From Artocarpus heterophyllus (Eukaryota > Streptophyta > Magnoliopsida > Rosales > Moraceae), in NCBI GenBank assembly GCA_025403435.1, contig CM046338.1:25898281-25962280 (forward strand): 64,000 nucleotides of DNA, in the 5' to 3' direction. Of the stretch, positions 31,981 to 45,829 are shown in pieces (positions within the stretch are counted from its first letter, which is position 1; every line of letters begins with the position of its first letter). The position numbers and the translations under genes are program-made. Below the pieces are notes generated by a model. The model was not told the origin of the DNA. It saw nothing but the letters and a program-made list of their open reading frames with translations, and did no database searches.

Positions 31981-34900
31981 GTCTCACATGCCACCACCGT
32001 CATTATCGGAAGACCACATTGCTACAACCATATGAATTCCATGGCTATGTAGATCAATCCTTTGAAGGATCACCAATAATAGCACTCTAAATCAATGTTC
32101 ACCAATCCCTACACACATTCAATTCGCCCTAATAAAAGCTTCACCATACACTACCTCCACCACTAGAAAACTCATTGTTCGTGAGCTTGGAGACTAAATT
32201 TTACGGTCGAGAGCTTAGTGACACGCCTGAAGACTGTCTTAGAACTCCGACCATCCCAACCCCAATTCAAATTTCTCTCTTTCTCTCTCTTTTTTCTCTA
32301 GGCCGTACTTCTCGGGAATTACACCATATATTTTTATAACAATATTTATCATAATTACATATTGGATCGTTTCATTTTCAAAACAAAAAAGTTTTAGTTC
32401 AAACAAATTTTATTATAACATTTTTTCTTATAATATTTGAGTTGCTACAATGTTTTCATTTCAAACTTTCACTTTTAACCAATAAAACAAACGCCCTAAT
32501 TGTCTTCTTGGTTCAAGGATATAATTATCTTATATGCTAAATTAGACATTCTTTTTACCTTTTTTTTTTCCTACTACACATTGTCAAAAAAAATGTTATT
32601 AACATTAATAGTCTTTAAACTTTAAGGTGTCTTCCATTTTGCTCAGAACTTTAAAAATCATTACTTTATCCCCATGAACTTTCAAAACTCCTCACTTTTT
32701 CCCTCTGAGCTTTAAAAATCACTATTTTTCCCTCTAAACTTTTGCCTCTTGAGCCTCCAATTTTTTTGTTCAAATGGACAGAATCAAGTTTTCATGATTC
32801 ATATATGGAAGTGATAAAATCTTATTTTTGTCCTTACAGATGACTCATATACAAATCACGTAGGTTTAATTTCGTCTATTGAACAAAAAATCGAATGTTC
32901 ATGGTGTAAATTGAGGAGCTTTGAAAATTTAAGGAACAATGTAGTGTTTTTTTAAATTTTAGAGGGTAAAAAGTAAGAAGTTTTAAAAATTTTAAAAATA
33001 AAAAGTTATTTTTAAAGTTTAAAAGATAAAATAAAAGAGACCGTAATGTTTAAAAGTCACAGTATTTATGATAAAAAAAGAAAAAAAAAATACCCCCTGC
33101 CATTTTATTTTCCTCACTTTGATATTTTGCTTCTCCCTCCTTTTTTTTTTTGTTTTTTTTTTTTGTGTTTTTGTTTTCTATCCATCTTACAAGACATTCA
33201 TGAGTCAATCAAAGAACTCAAGTAGGAGTTTTCAAGAGCTTACTTGCTCGACAGAAAAACTTACCTAACCTTTCTCACCAAACAAAGACTGACTTTTTTT
33301 TTTTTTTTACTTTTGCGATTCTCCCTTACTCTGGCAAAAAAATAGGACTTGTACTCCACTGTTGAACCAACTTTTGATGTGTTTGTCTCTTGTTGGTCAA
33401 GATTTCTCAGGTTCCGCATGTGTTCCTCAGCTTGCCTTTAGAGATAATTCAAACATTATATTAATCATACCAGTCGCCATCAAAAAAAATAAATAAATAA
33501 AGACAACATGGTCTCTACGGTGGTTTGTTCCTATTCCACCAACTCTTTGCTTTCCTTGATGGAAACAATCTTTGTTGCTAAAAAAATTTATTAACTGAAA
33601 CAAAAAGGAAAGAAAAAGGATATGTACTTCACATTTGCATTTTCTTTTTTTCAGAGGAATATTATGCGATTCTAATATTATATTATCATTTGTATTGCTA
33701 TAGTGTGTGAATAGCCAAAAGCCCAAAACTGTTTTTGTTTCTTAGTCTAAAAGAACGAGCTTCTAATTACTCTCTCATATTTATGAACCTTAAATCTAAA
33801 TAAAATCACTCAAAATGATAAAAAAAAAAAGTCCTCAAAACTTGCATAATTTGATACCTATTACAAGTCAAAAAAATCCTTCCTTCGTGAAATTCTCACC
33901 AAACAAAACTATAATGCAAAATAGTGGCGCACTTCCTAGCCCACCAACTCCTTGACGTTTTGTTTATCAATTTTATAAATCAGAAAATGAAAAATTATAC
34001 AAAACACAATGGTAAGTGGGGAGTATTAAAGTTGGTCAAACCATGTGAAAGTTACTCATTGCTAACTCAACCAAAGAATCCGAACAATCTCCTCAGTAGT
34101 TTTGTGCACATAAACTAAGGATTCAGAAACCAAATAAAATATTAACATGCTATTGCGATCGCTGCAATCACATTTAACAAATCACATAAAAGTCATCACT
34201 TAATTTAATTAATATTCATATCAAACAATCAAGATATTGAAAAATTATTCGCTAAATCCAACGTAATATTTCATCACATTTATATTATTTAAATATAAGT
34301 ACGTTGAATTTAGTGAATAATATTTAATAAAATTATTAATGATTAAAAAATAATTTTATACATTTATCTAAAAAAATTTGGGAATATTTTTCTTCAGGGT
34401 GTACGCTAGTTATGATTGTATTGGAGATAATGTTGTATTTGCACAACGTTTTGTACAAAAAAGATGTGGGTGTCAGTCATTATTGCCAAAATATGATGTC
34501 TCGTTGTGAATTCTTGTTAAATGAGGCAACTGCTTTCTCTTTTAAGGGTTGTTTGAGTAAATTTCTCTGATCAATGGAAAGGAGGCCACCAACCACAATC
34601 TTTATAGATCAAAATCAAGCAATGTTAAACACCATAGAGTACGTCCCCTTCTACAGCACATTGCCCATGTCAAATGACACATGGCAAGGAACGCTCCGTC
34701 ACATTTGGCATTAGGATTGTTAATTGCAATACCATTTTGTTAGAATAGTTCCGTTTATTAATTGACCTCTGTTAATTATTGAATCACTATTACAATAAAT
34801 TTATAAATTTGAGGTCTCATTTCTCAAAATTTATCACAATTGAAAGTTTCATATTCAAGTTGTTAAGCGCCTAAAAATAATTTTAGGGGATACACTGTAC

Positions 34901-35273
34901 GCTATAATCAATATAATAACATTTATTAGAAAGTGATATGTAGCAGTGGTAATATGATTCTTAAATAATTTGCAGTATCGTATTTGATTGCATACAAAAT
35001 TCTTCTCTCACATTAAGTTAGGATTGATTTCATAAATGTTCCTTGGACCATAAATCCCAATTTGATGTGCTTGTGTCTCCTAAACTTTTAAAACTATATA
35101 AACTAATTGAAAACACCCCCTCCATTTATAATAATAAAAAATGATGTGATACTAATTATAATTTTATAAGTGTCCCCAAACAATTGTTTTAAGTCAACTT
35201 GTCCTTGAATCATTAACTTGCGTCAAATCAGAGGACAAATTGACATAAAATCAATATTGAGGGAGCATTTATG
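31981..35273. other. Spacer with one MITE-like inverted repeat
   Basis: No gene recognised. The stretch holds the inverted-repeat element at 32611-33057 and several long T or A tracts (for example 33140-33165 and 33294-33308). The rest is unassigned AT-rich DNA. Confidence 0.5.
32611..33057. mobile_element. MITE-like long inverted repeat
   Basis: The left end TTTAAACTTTAAGGTGTCTT and the reverse complement of the right end TTTAAACATTACGGTCTCTT pair well, and complementarity continues imperfectly inward for over 100 bp (CCCTCTGAGCTTTAAAAATC on one side, GAAAATTTAAGG and TTTAGAGGGTAAAAAG on the other). It is about 450 bp with no coding capacity. No convincing target duplication was found, so the superfamily is left open. 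Confidence 0.45.
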
Positions 35274-37292
35274 TGTTGAAAAAATAGTACACAACGAAAT
35301 TTTAAAATTTTTATATCAGAGTATTTTTCAAAACACAAGTTTGACACACTATATGTAAAATTTACTAGATCTTACTAACCTTGTAAATGTTGTAAATCTC
35401 CTACAGTCTGTGAAGAGATGTGCATTCCAGAAGGATCTCAACCAACTGGCCTTCTTTTCTATTCTATATCCACGACCGGTGTGTGTGTGGGTACACTCGT
35501 ATAGCTCTTCCACCAGGCAACTCTCCTTCCAACCAATTAAGAAATACCCAAAGCTATAATTCGTGATGTGTAAACAATAGCTTTTCGGGGAGTTTCAAAG
35601 TCTCATTGGCAGAGTCTCAATCTTGATTTCTCAACTGATCTAAATAACAATGAGCCTCACGAGGTTGGGCCCAGGAGTCAGTCCTTATCAAATAAGGCCT
35701 CAAAAATTCAAATCAGAATCAAATTCAGATTAATATTTGATAAAATCTGCATGAAAACACGTGATCTATTTATCGCTTGGTCAGCAAGCCAAACAGGCAG
35801 ATCGGCCTGTTGAACTTACTCCATCAGTAGAGCGAATTGGAAGATCGGCCTACCGAACGAACGATAAATGATCCCTATGAATCTCTGATTTTTCACCCGG
35901 GATTCTTGGGATAGAGCCTTAGTTTTAATTCAAATAACCCAATAGAGAAGTTATCTAATTAAAACAGTCATATCTAGATAATCTCTAAGAAAATAAATAT
36001 GCTTGATAATTCAACAAGTTTATCTTGAATCAATTTATTCAAAATTAATCCAACCGATAAACAGACATGAATTATCTAATCCTGATAATTCAACAAGTTT
36101 ATCTTGAATTAATTTTCACAAAATTAATTCAATCGATAAACAAACATGAATTATTTGACCCTATCGAATTTCAGTCAATCTAATAAATTTGACACAAGTT
36201 ACCAATTGCTGGAAAAGCACGCCGTGTCGTTACAGGATTTATTATGAGGTAGCAAAAAGGACTTGATGGACTTATATAGTTCAAGCTCTTGATAATTATG
36301 AAACCCAATATCCCATATATACATTTCATAATTATCAACTTAACGCTGCTACACTAAAAGCTTAGAGCTGCACTCTCAAACTATATAGAATTACGATGTC
36401 CATATAGCTAAGTTTCCATGACACATCATAATGTATTGTATCCCCATAGGATTATCCATAATCGGCTTAAGGACAAGTTTTGTCTTACCTTCCTGATTAT
36501 TTTTCTCTTACATTTCATTATCTCACTATCGAAAAACTTACCATCCAAAGACGGTATACCATTCAGTTACACCTATGTATTGAAATGGTTGAGCGCTCTA
36601 ATTTTTCAATTATAGGATAACGCATATAAGAAGATATCAACGACTCCTAAAGAGGAGCTACGGATTTATATCTATGAATAACAGGTTTACGCTATCAAGA
36701 GTCATGCCTCCAATGTACCAGCATGTATACCACTATAAAATGTGGATGTCACCTTTTACTACATCAAAAGACACAAGTTAAAACAACAGGCTCACTATTC
36801 ATCTCAAGATTAAGGTACGGCACAAATGATTGTCTAAAGTGAATCGATTTGTCAAGACAGAATTATTAATCCAAATCAATTCACTTTGTGTTCTGATCCA
36901 ACACATCGTCACCTATGACAATGCGCCATTATTTCTATTTGCGGAGTCCACCTCTGATGGCCAAGACAAACTATCTCTCAATAGGGATATAGACAACATA
37001 ACAATCTTTGCATGAATAAGTGCCCAACTTTATTCCCTTGATTGTGGATCTTATGATTTAGACTGTCACTTTAAGAATCATGTCTTCTGCATAATCTGTC
37101 CATCATATGCCCAATTCTTAAAGGTTTAGACTGATAGTCTCAGACTTTTATTTGCTTAACATACATTCAACAAATATGAACATAAAGAGGACAAGAATTT
37201 GGTATATGAATAAGAAATAAATCCTTTACTAATAAAAATGTCTCTAAAAAATATATTACATTTTTTACTTCTTAGGGCATACACGTCTAACG
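35274..37292 (-). mobile_element. Copia-family solo LTR, reverse strand
   Basis: A 2,019-bp copy of the same LTR as in the three copia elements, in reverse orientation. It is flanked by an exact TTATG target duplication (35269-35273 and 37293-37297) with no internal region, so it is a solo LTR. Its outermost base at the 37292 end is G where A is expected. It keeps the LTR-start inverted repeat and decayed palindromes at about 35780-35860. It proves the family was mobile here at a fourth site. Confidence 0.93.
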
Positions 37293-38242
37293 TTATGCAT
37301 ATACAGTAGTTAGCATTTTTAAAGATTTTATATAATTTATGAGTGAAATGAGCTATTCTCAAATTCGAATGACATGTTAAACTCTAGCACATAGTTTTAT
37401 AGAGCATTCATGCATAAAAAAATTAATATTTTTTACAATAAAAATATGCTCTCTTAATTTTAGGGTGTACAAGTGCAAATACATGATTAGCTACTCTGTG
37501 CAATATTCAAAGGTAGTGTTCAAAGAACACTAAGGGTTATTTCTTGTCAATCTAAGTCTACTAGGGTGCTTGGTTGTTTGTTAGAACTAATTAGTTTTAA
37601 CAAACAAACAGTAAAAAACTCTCATATGTCACAATAAAAAGTAAAAAGTTACTACGGAGTAAAGCTCCCATATGCTATAATGTTTGTAACCAATATTGGT
37701 TCGAACTGCATTTCTCAAACACCCCATTAATTGATGTTTAATGAGTATGTGAGTTATTTTGAATGCATTAATGTTTGGTTTAAATCTTAAGAAATAGCAA
37801 AATTAATATACACAGTAAAATTAATATATATGTATATATATATATATATGTAGATATGTATGTATAAATCTTTATTTTATAGTAATTACATGTGTCCACT
37901 ATCCTACTCATACCATATACACTAACATCCAAACGACAACGTATATAAATTTTTGTTTGATTTATAAATTTGAACATAAAATTTGGACAGAAATTCAAAT
38001 TTTTATTAAGAAAAACACTGTAACAAAAAGGTTTGAATTGTTTGAAATTGTAGATGTCAAATCTACAATTAAGTATGAGCTGGTTAAAATAATTTTTATT
38101 GTTTGTTTTTAAGAAGTTTAGGCCCACAAATTGCCGTTATTAGGTCTTAATAAACTTGACAAACAATATTAGTATCGCAATTAAAGTGAAAACAGATCAA
38201 AAGCATAAAAATAAAAGTAAATTTTGTAAAAGTAAAGACACC
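37293..38242. other. Spacer between solo LTR and chromovirus
   Basis: No gene recognised. It includes a MITE-like element (about 37563-37727) and a TA-rich microsatellite at about 37826-37850. Confidence 0.5.
37563..37727. mobile_element. Second MITE-like element, related to 31821
   Basis: The ends TAGGGTGCTTGG and, reverse-complemented, ATGGGGTGTTTGAG resemble the termini of the element at 31821-31977. The interior shares AAAAGTTACTAC and GTAAAGCTC-CATATGC-like text with it. It is more diverged and the target duplication is unclear. Confidence 0.4.
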
Positions 38243-41017
38243 TATGACGACCTATCATCTTCCGGGCTGTACCTTAATACATTTCTTACTTACATAGCTA
38301 TAGAAATCTAGGAATATATTTTTAATAGTTTTTTTTAAAAAAATAAAACACACAAGCATACACAAACCTCCTTTATATATATATATATATACACATATAT
38401 GTATACTTAACCTAACATTTCTCTAAAGAGTTTTCTCTTACTAGTACTACATTATAACTTATATTTAATACTTACTCTACAACAAGTTCCAAATTTATTT
38501 AATATCATATAGAGTGAAAACTTTTCAGTGGCGGTATCCATACCATTGTCTACACATTGCTCGCATACCATCGCCGGCTCATCAGTGAATTTACTCTAAC
38601 CTTTTAGCTGAATTACCTACAGCATAAAATAACTAGGTGAGCTAATGCTCAATAAGTCCAAACATAGCCCCACATGTATAACTTACTTTTATGCATGATC
38701 CATTTATGCTTGTTGATGGAAATTCATTATTCTTTTCATATATCAATCTTAACTAGGGCCCGAGTGTTCGTACTATATGCGTACATGGGTCATCGTAACA
38801 CCGAGACTACAACATAACTTAGAACTGCCCTTGAGTCATGAGCTAGTCCGAGACTTTTGTCTTTGTCTGGTGAATTCAATTACTAGTCTGTTAATTTAGG
38901 TTGTCATACCATGCAAGATGATTTATTTACTTATAATAAGTGCACATCATAAACATTTCTTTAAATGCATTAAATATCATAAAATACATTTGTATAGATA
39001 TACTTTTCCCAAAAACCATCTATCCCATACTGTAGGTGGGGTTCGAACTTACTAAGGTATGCCACAACGTTAACCAACTCCAGTTCCTCTGCTAACTGTC
39101 TAAGTGTCCTATATGGACAATTTATCGTCATTAGCTAACTTACTACTATTGATCTATATGTTAATAAAATGTATACGTTAATTATTGAGTCGAGTTATTG
39201 TTCGGTTCAAAAAATCGATCATTATGGATTTTATTCCTTTTAGTTGACGATGTCTTATTGTCACTAACAAAGGGGGGAAAAATTCTTTGCTAAAGACATT
39301 TTCCCTATTTCGAGCGTTTCAAGGTCCATTCAGGCAGTTTCGTGAAAAATAACGTTTTTACCCTAGACGGGTCTTTTTAAATTCTTGGGCACCATTTTTT
39401 TTTCTAATTCAACACAAATTATTGCTTATTGGCGGCGGGACAAAAATTCAATTATTGGTTCTCTTATTTTGCAATAAAACCCAAATTTAGCAAAACTTTA
39501 CAATTTTATCCTAGATATTAAAAATATCGATGATTTTTCCCCCAGGACCAAAAATGATCTTTTTATACCATTAGCCTCAATTTTTTGCAAGGATTAAATT
39601 CTTCCAAAGTTTCTTACCCAAATTCCTTTTATTTAAAAATGTTTTTATCCTTATACTTCTATTAGAGTTTTGTGACAAAACTTGTAAACTTCATATTTTA
39701 CAACAAATGTAAAATATGAATTTTGACACATCATCCACGAATTTTTATTGTTTTATTGAGATCTACAACTTTTGTCATTTAACTTTTTTGAAATTCTCAT
39801 TGCATAGTGGAGTTTTTAGCCATGTTTCAAAACTACCGAGTTTGTGTAAACCTTTTCAATTCAGTTATTTGTTATTTTCACAAAAATTTGCTTTTAAACA
39901 TTATGCACCCTACTGTTTAATGCAGGTTTCAAATCTTCTTTAGCAAATAATTATGTTTAAACATGCCAAAATTTCTTTTACTCAAAAAATCAGTTAAGCT
40001 TTGCAAATTTTGCTTAGTTTTTATACAAAATAAAATTCCAAGCATACCACCTCTAATTTCTAACCATAACATATCATAAAATTACTTAAACACACTATAA
40101 ACCAACTTAGATTATTACATGCCATACTTAAAAAAAAAAAACAAAAACAAAACAACCATGAACTTAGAATTAGGAGGTTAGGCTTTTACCAAAGAATGTT
40201 AGTGAGCTTTTGTACACCTTCAACAAACTTGATTTATCAACCTTCGTAGGCATGAGCCATGATAGGAGAACTCATATCAACATCCCCCTCCAAACCCAAA
40301 GAAAAAACCCTAGAAAACTTAGAAAAAGTTTAGATCTTCACTTTAAAGTTTGAAAAGAAAAATGGTGAGTCACCATGCTTACTTACCCTTAAACCATCAT
40401 TAGGGGTAAAAGATAGGTTTATTCTTCACTTGGTAGGATTGGGCCACATAAGGGGTGTGGTGGCTTAATCTCCAACCTTAAAGTGTCCCTTGGTGGGTCC
40501 CATGACCTTACACAGTGTAATTTTACACTGTACAAGTATTTTTCTTATACTGTTAGGATAAAACTAGAGAAACACATACTTAAGTAGTTTAAAATATTCT
40601 AACTTACTCTTTGGTTCACTTTTCTAATCCCAAACACAATATTTCATATATTTGCATTTTTACTTAAACAATGTATTTCCACTACATTCTGAACCCTTTA
40701 CATTGTTTTGAGTTATTGTATGCTTTTCTACTTTATTTTACACTTTAATCATTTATTAATTTCTATCACAACACTATAATTAATTGTAATATAAAGTTCA
40801 TTTTAAGGATATATTCACAAATTTTTAAGCATTTAAGCTCATAAAATTTGTATTTAACAATATCCAAAATTGCACAAAATTCACAGTCAAATTTTGTATT
40901 AATATTGTTCATATATATGTTATTGTTATTTACAAAAATACAATTTATAAGGATAAATTTATTAATTAAATCCAAATAAGTACTAGATTTAATAATAAAT
41001 TTTCCTTGAGCATTACA
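38243..41017 (-). repeat. Chromovirus 3' LTR
   Basis: A 2,775-bp LTR, collinear with 59941-62869. On the minus strand it starts TGTAATGCTC; the far end is TA where TG is expected on the plus strand (38243). Relative to the partner it lacks about 150 bp near 40354. The coding-strand purine tract precedes it. Confidence 0.92.
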
Positions 41018-41030
41018 ATCTACCCTCCTT
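41018..41030 (-). promoter_or_regulatory. Chromovirus polypurine tract
   Basis: On the minus strand AAGGAGGGTAGAT stands directly before the 3' LTR, 20 bp after the stop codon of the polyprotein. Confidence 0.8.
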
Positions 41031-41049
41031 AAAAATTTGTCTTCAGAAA

Positions 41050-42280
41050 TTAGAATAATTTTGGGTAGTTTTTCCTTATCTTATCCTCTCGTTCCCATGT
41101 TGCTTCTTCTACCTATTGACTGCACCATAAAACTATAACAAGTGGTATCTTCTTGTTCCTTAATTCTTTCCTTCTCGTGCCAGGATTTGAACTGGTTTCT
41201 CCTCATAAGACAAATTTTCTTGTACCTCAATTGGCTCATATTGAAGTACATGCGATGAATCTGGTACATACTTCTTTGGCATTGACACATGGAATACATT
41301 ATGTACCGATGCTATTTCAAGCGTTAGGACTAATTTATAGGCAACATTGCACACCCTTTCAAGAATTTCATACGGTCCAATATACCTTGGACTAATTTTT
41401 CCCTTTTTCCTAAACCTTAGTACCCCTTTTATTGGCGTTACTATTAGAAAGACCAAGTTCCCCACTTGAAACTTTAGGGGCCTTCGTCGTCAATCGGCAT
41501 AACACTTGAAGACTCTAAGTAGTCTCTATTCATTGATAGATTAATTTTACATATTCCATTGTTCTTTGTACAAAGGCCGTGGTTGATAACGCCATTTCCT
41601 TAGTTTCATACCAATGCAAAGGTGATCTACATCTCCTTCCGTAAAGAGCTTCATATGGAGCCATATTTTTGGAGCTTTAATAACTCTTGTTGTATGCGAA
41701 TTCAATCAATGGAAGGTTTTTATCCCATCCTCCTTGAAGTCTAGCACACAGGCTATTAATATATCTTCCTAAGTCTAGATAGTCCTTTCAGACTGATCAT
41801 CTGTTTGAGGATGGAAAGTTGTACTAAAAGTCAGCTTTGTGGCCATTGCTTGATGAATGCTCTTCCAAAACCTTGGAGGTGAATCGACCATCACAATTAG
41901 AAATAATAGATTTTAGAACTCCATGATATCTAACTATTTGAGCAACATACAATTCAGCTAGTTGTTCCACAGAACTACTAAGTTTAAGGCGCAAAAAGTG
42001 TGCAAATTTAGTTAATCTATCCATGATTACCCATATAGCATCATGTCCTCTAGTAGTTTGGGGTAATCTGGTCACAAGATCCATGGTTATCTGATCCTAT
42101 TTTCATTCTAGAATTTTAATCTTCTACAATTCTTCCACCAGTCATTGGTGTTCAGCAATTACTTTTTGACAGGTGAGACATTTGCTGACAAAACGAATGA
42201 CATCATTCTTCATTTCATTCCACCAATAATGCTCCTTTAGGTCTTTGTATGTCTAGGTAGCTCCTGGATGAACAGAGTAC
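41050..42280 (-). pseudogene. Chromovirus integrase and chromodomain
   Basis: The zinc-binding region reads CLTCQK near 42170. The core begins MDLVTRLPQTTRGHDAIWVI at 42084. The first catalytic Asp is present in the VIMDRLTKFAHF motif. The second motif reads SNCDGRF where SDRDPRF is usual, so the second catalytic Asp appears to be Asn. After frame breaks, a GPY/F-like stretch (ISPRYIGPYEILERV) starts near 41393. A chromodomain follows from about 41222 (YEEKPVQILAREGK, then TWEREDKIRKNYPKLF) and stops at 41050-41052. The chromodomain of this class directs integration to marked chromatin. The copy is dead. Confidence 0.88.
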
Positions 42281-43792
42281 AGGTGTTTCATGAGCGTTTT
42301 TTAATATCTGCCTTTTAAATCTTCTTCATTAGGAATAATAACCTAACTTTATAGCAGAGAATACCATCTTCTAAGATGTTAAACCCTGCTCCTTTGTTTT
42401 CAAAGGCTTTATTCTTATACTTGAGTAACGAAAAATCTACTTCTTGTTGTTCCTTCAAATTCTCCAAGATGATTGGTTGGAATGACAAATCAGCTAATCT
42501 TCCTATGATAATCTCAATTCCTACTTCTATCAAGTCTTTTGAAGAGGTCTTGATACCAGTCGCATTGTTGCAAGAGGAGATGTTGCTCTTCGGCTGAACG
42601 CGCCGGCTACTCAGTTAGCTTTTCTGGGGTGATACAAGATTTTACAGTCATAATCTTTAACCAACCCAAGCCATCTTTGTTATCTCATGTTAAGTTCTTT
42701 TTGAGTGAAAATGTACTTAAGGCTTTGATGGTCGATAAAAATCTCTCATTTACTCCGGTACAAGTAATGACGCTAGATCTTTAATGTGAACACTACCGTT
42801 GGTAACTCCAAATCATGCATTGGATAGTTTCTTTCATGATTTTTAGTTGCCAAGATGCATATGCGATTACTTTTCCATTCTGCATAAGTATAGCTCCCAA
42901 GCTGTTTTTTGACGCGTCACTATAGATCATAAATTCCCTAAGTTTGGATCAGGTATGGTCAATATAGGTGTACTCGTAAGTCTTCTCGTCAATTCTTGAA
43001 AACTCTCTTCGCACATATTAGTCCATTCATATTTTGTTGCTTTCTGAGTAAGGGTTGTGAGCGGTGCTGCGAGTTTAGAAAATCCCTCAACAAAATGTCA
43101 ATAATAGCCTGCTAAACCAAGAAAACTCCTGATCTCAGTAATACTTCTCAATGCAGGCCACTTGTTTACCGCTTCTACTTTAGAAGGATGACAGAAACTC
43201 CATCTTGTGATGCCATATGTCCTAAGAAAGGAACTTTTTCCAGTCAAAATTCACATTTTGAGAACTTGGCGAATAGTTGATGTTTCCTCAACAACTGCAG
43301 TGTAGTCCTCAAATGCTCCTTATGCTTTTCTAGAGTTCTTGAATAGATCAAAATATCATCAATAAAAATGATGACGAATTTGTCAAGGTAATCTTTGAAA
43401 TTTTGATTCATTAGGTCCATAAAGGCTACTGGGGCATTACTCAATCCAAATGGCATAACGTAAAACTCATAATGCCCATAACGTGTTCGAAACACCATCT
43501 TCGACACATCTTCTTCCTTAACTAGAAGTTGGTGATATCTAGAGCGTAAGTTGATATTTGAGAATACTGCTGCTCCTTTCAGTTGATCAAATAGATCATC
43601 CATTCACGGAAGTGGATACTTGTTCTTGATCATGACTTTATCTAGTTCTTAGTAGTCGACGCATATCCATAAAGTTCCATCTTTCTTCTTAATGAATAGC
43701 ATTGGTGTTCCCCATGGAGAATGGCTTGGCCAGATAAACCCCTTTGTCTAGCAATTCTTGCAGCTGAACCTAAAGTTCCTTAAGTTCTCCTG
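42281..43792 (-). pseudogene. Chromovirus RT (C-terminal part) and RNase H
   Basis: The RT resumes right after the copia insertion with ELKEL and LQELLDKG motifs. The best open part, 43603-43244, has [20 protein letters not shown] and the FIDDILIYS catalytic box. The earlier catalytic motif reads [10 protein letters not shown] where a DLRSGYHQ-type motif is usual, so that Asp is Asn. RNase H remnants reach the typical tail LGLVKDYDCKILYHPRKAN near 42640, with stops in between. The N-terminal RT part lies beyond the insertion at 56734. Confidence 0.88.
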
Positions 43793-45814
43793 TGTTAGAT
43801 GTGTATACCCTAAGGAGTAAAAGTGTAATATGTTTTTGGAGACATTCTTATCAATAAAGAATTTATTTATTATTTATATACCAAATCTTATCCTCTTTAC
43901 GTTCATATTTGTTGAATGTATGCCAAGCAAACAAAAGTCTGAGATTGTCGGTCTAAACTTTTAAGAATTGGGCATATAATGGACAAATTATGCGGAAGAC
44001 ATGATTTTTAAGGTGACGGTCTAAATTATAAGATCCGCAATCGACAAAATAAAGTTGGACGCTTTATTCATGAAAAGATTGTTATGTTTTCTATATTCCT
44101 AACGGAGATGGTTTGTCTTGACCATCGATGGTGGACTTCGCGATAGAAACATTGGCCTATTGTCATATTTGACAAAGTGTTGGATCGGGATATAAAGTGA
44201 ATTGATTTAGATTAATAATTTTATCATGACAAATCGATTCACTTTAGACACTCATGTGTATTGTATCTCAATCCTAAGATGAATAATAGGTCCGTTGTCT
44301 TAACTTATGTCTTTTGATGTGTCAAATGGTGACATCCACATTTTAATAGTGGTACACATGTCGGTATGTTGGAGGCATGGCTCTTAATAGCGTAGACCTG
44401 TTATTCATATATATGAAATTCATAGCTCTTCTTTAGGAGTAGTGATATCCGCTTATGTGCGTTATCTTGTAATTGAAAAACTGAAGCGTTCAACCATTTG
44501 GATACATAGGTATAACCGAATGGTGTACCGTCTTTGGATGGTAAGTTTTTTGATGGTGAGATAATAGAACTTAAGATAAAAATAATCGAAAAGGTAAGAC
44601 AAAACTTGTCCTTAAGCCGATTATGGATAATCATATGGGGATACAATACATTATGATATGTCATGGAGACTTAGCTATATGGGCTTTATAATTCTATATA
44701 GTTCGAGAGTGCAGCTTTAAGCTTTTAGTAGATGAAATGTATATCTAGGATATTGAGTTTCATAATTATCGGGAGCTTGAATTATATAGGTTTATCAGGT
44801 CCCTTTTGCTAGCTCATAAAAATCCTATAACAATATGGCATGCTTTTCCAATAATTGATGACTTGTGTCATATATCATATTGGCTAAAAATTTGATAGAA
44901 TCAGATAATTCATGTCTGTTTATCAGTCGAATTAATTTTATAAAAATTAATTCAAAATAAACTTGTTGAATTATCGAGATTAGATAATTCATGTCTGTTT
45001 ATCAGTTGAATTAATTTTGAATAAATTAATTCAAGATAAACTTGTAGAATTATCAGAAATATTTATTTTCCTAGAAATTATCTAGATATAATTGTTTTAA
45101 TCAAATAACTTCTCTATTGGGTTATTTGAATTAAAACTGAGGCTCTATCCTAAGAATCTCGGGTGGGAAATAAAGATTCACATGGATCATTTATCGTAAG
45201 TTCGACAGCCGATCTTTAAGTTCAGCATGCCGATAGAAGAAGTTTGGCAAGCCGATCTGGAAGTTCGACAATCCGATCTGGAAGTTCGGCCTGTCAATTG
45301 AGCGTTAAATAAATCACGCGTTTCCATACAGATTTTTATTAGATATTGTTTTTTATTTTGATTTTGATACGAATTTTCGAAGCCTTATCTAATAAGGACT
45401 GACTAGGCCCAACCTCTATAAAAAAGGGAGTGAGGCTCATTGTTATTTAGATCAATTGAGAAATCTAGAATGAGACTTTGCTAGCAAGACTCTGCAACTC
45501 CCTGTAAAGCTGTTGTTCACAAATTACAAACTATAACTTTGGGTATTTCTCAATTGGTTGGAAGGAGAGCCACCTCTGGAAGAGCTATATGAGTGTGCCC
45601 ACACACACACAGATCATGGATAGAGAATAGCAAAGAAGACTAGTTGGTTGAAGCTCTTTTGAAACATTACTTCTCTTCACGGATTGCGAAGCTTTTCGGC
45701 GAACGAGGTTAGTAAGATTCGGTTAATTTATGCATATAGTATATTAAACATATGTTTTAGAAAATACGCTGGTATAAAAATTTTAAAATTCCGTTACGTA
45801 CTATTTTTCTAACA
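43793..45814 (+). repeat. Third copia copy, 5' LTR
   Basis: A 2,022-bp LTR running from TGTTAGATGTG to CTAACA. The TATA box TATAAAAAAGG is at 45417. Five decayed palindromes centred at about 45207, 45227.5, 45249.5, 45270.5 and 45291.5 keep the 21-22-bp spacing although the cores have drifted. The 87-codon antisense frame is open (44401-44664). Confidence 0.95.
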
Positions 45815-45816
45815 AT

Positions 45817-45829
45817 TGGTATTAAAGCC
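45817..45829 (+). promoter_or_regulatory. Primer-binding site of third copia copy
   Basis: TGGTATTAAAGCC lies two bases after the LTR. It is a decayed form of the initiator tRNA-Met site found in the sibling copies. Confidence 0.85.

Noticed and set aside
37780..38127. 115-codon minus-strand frame
   Set aside because: Tyr/Ile/Phe-rich translation across a TA microsatellite; no domain or homologue recognised.
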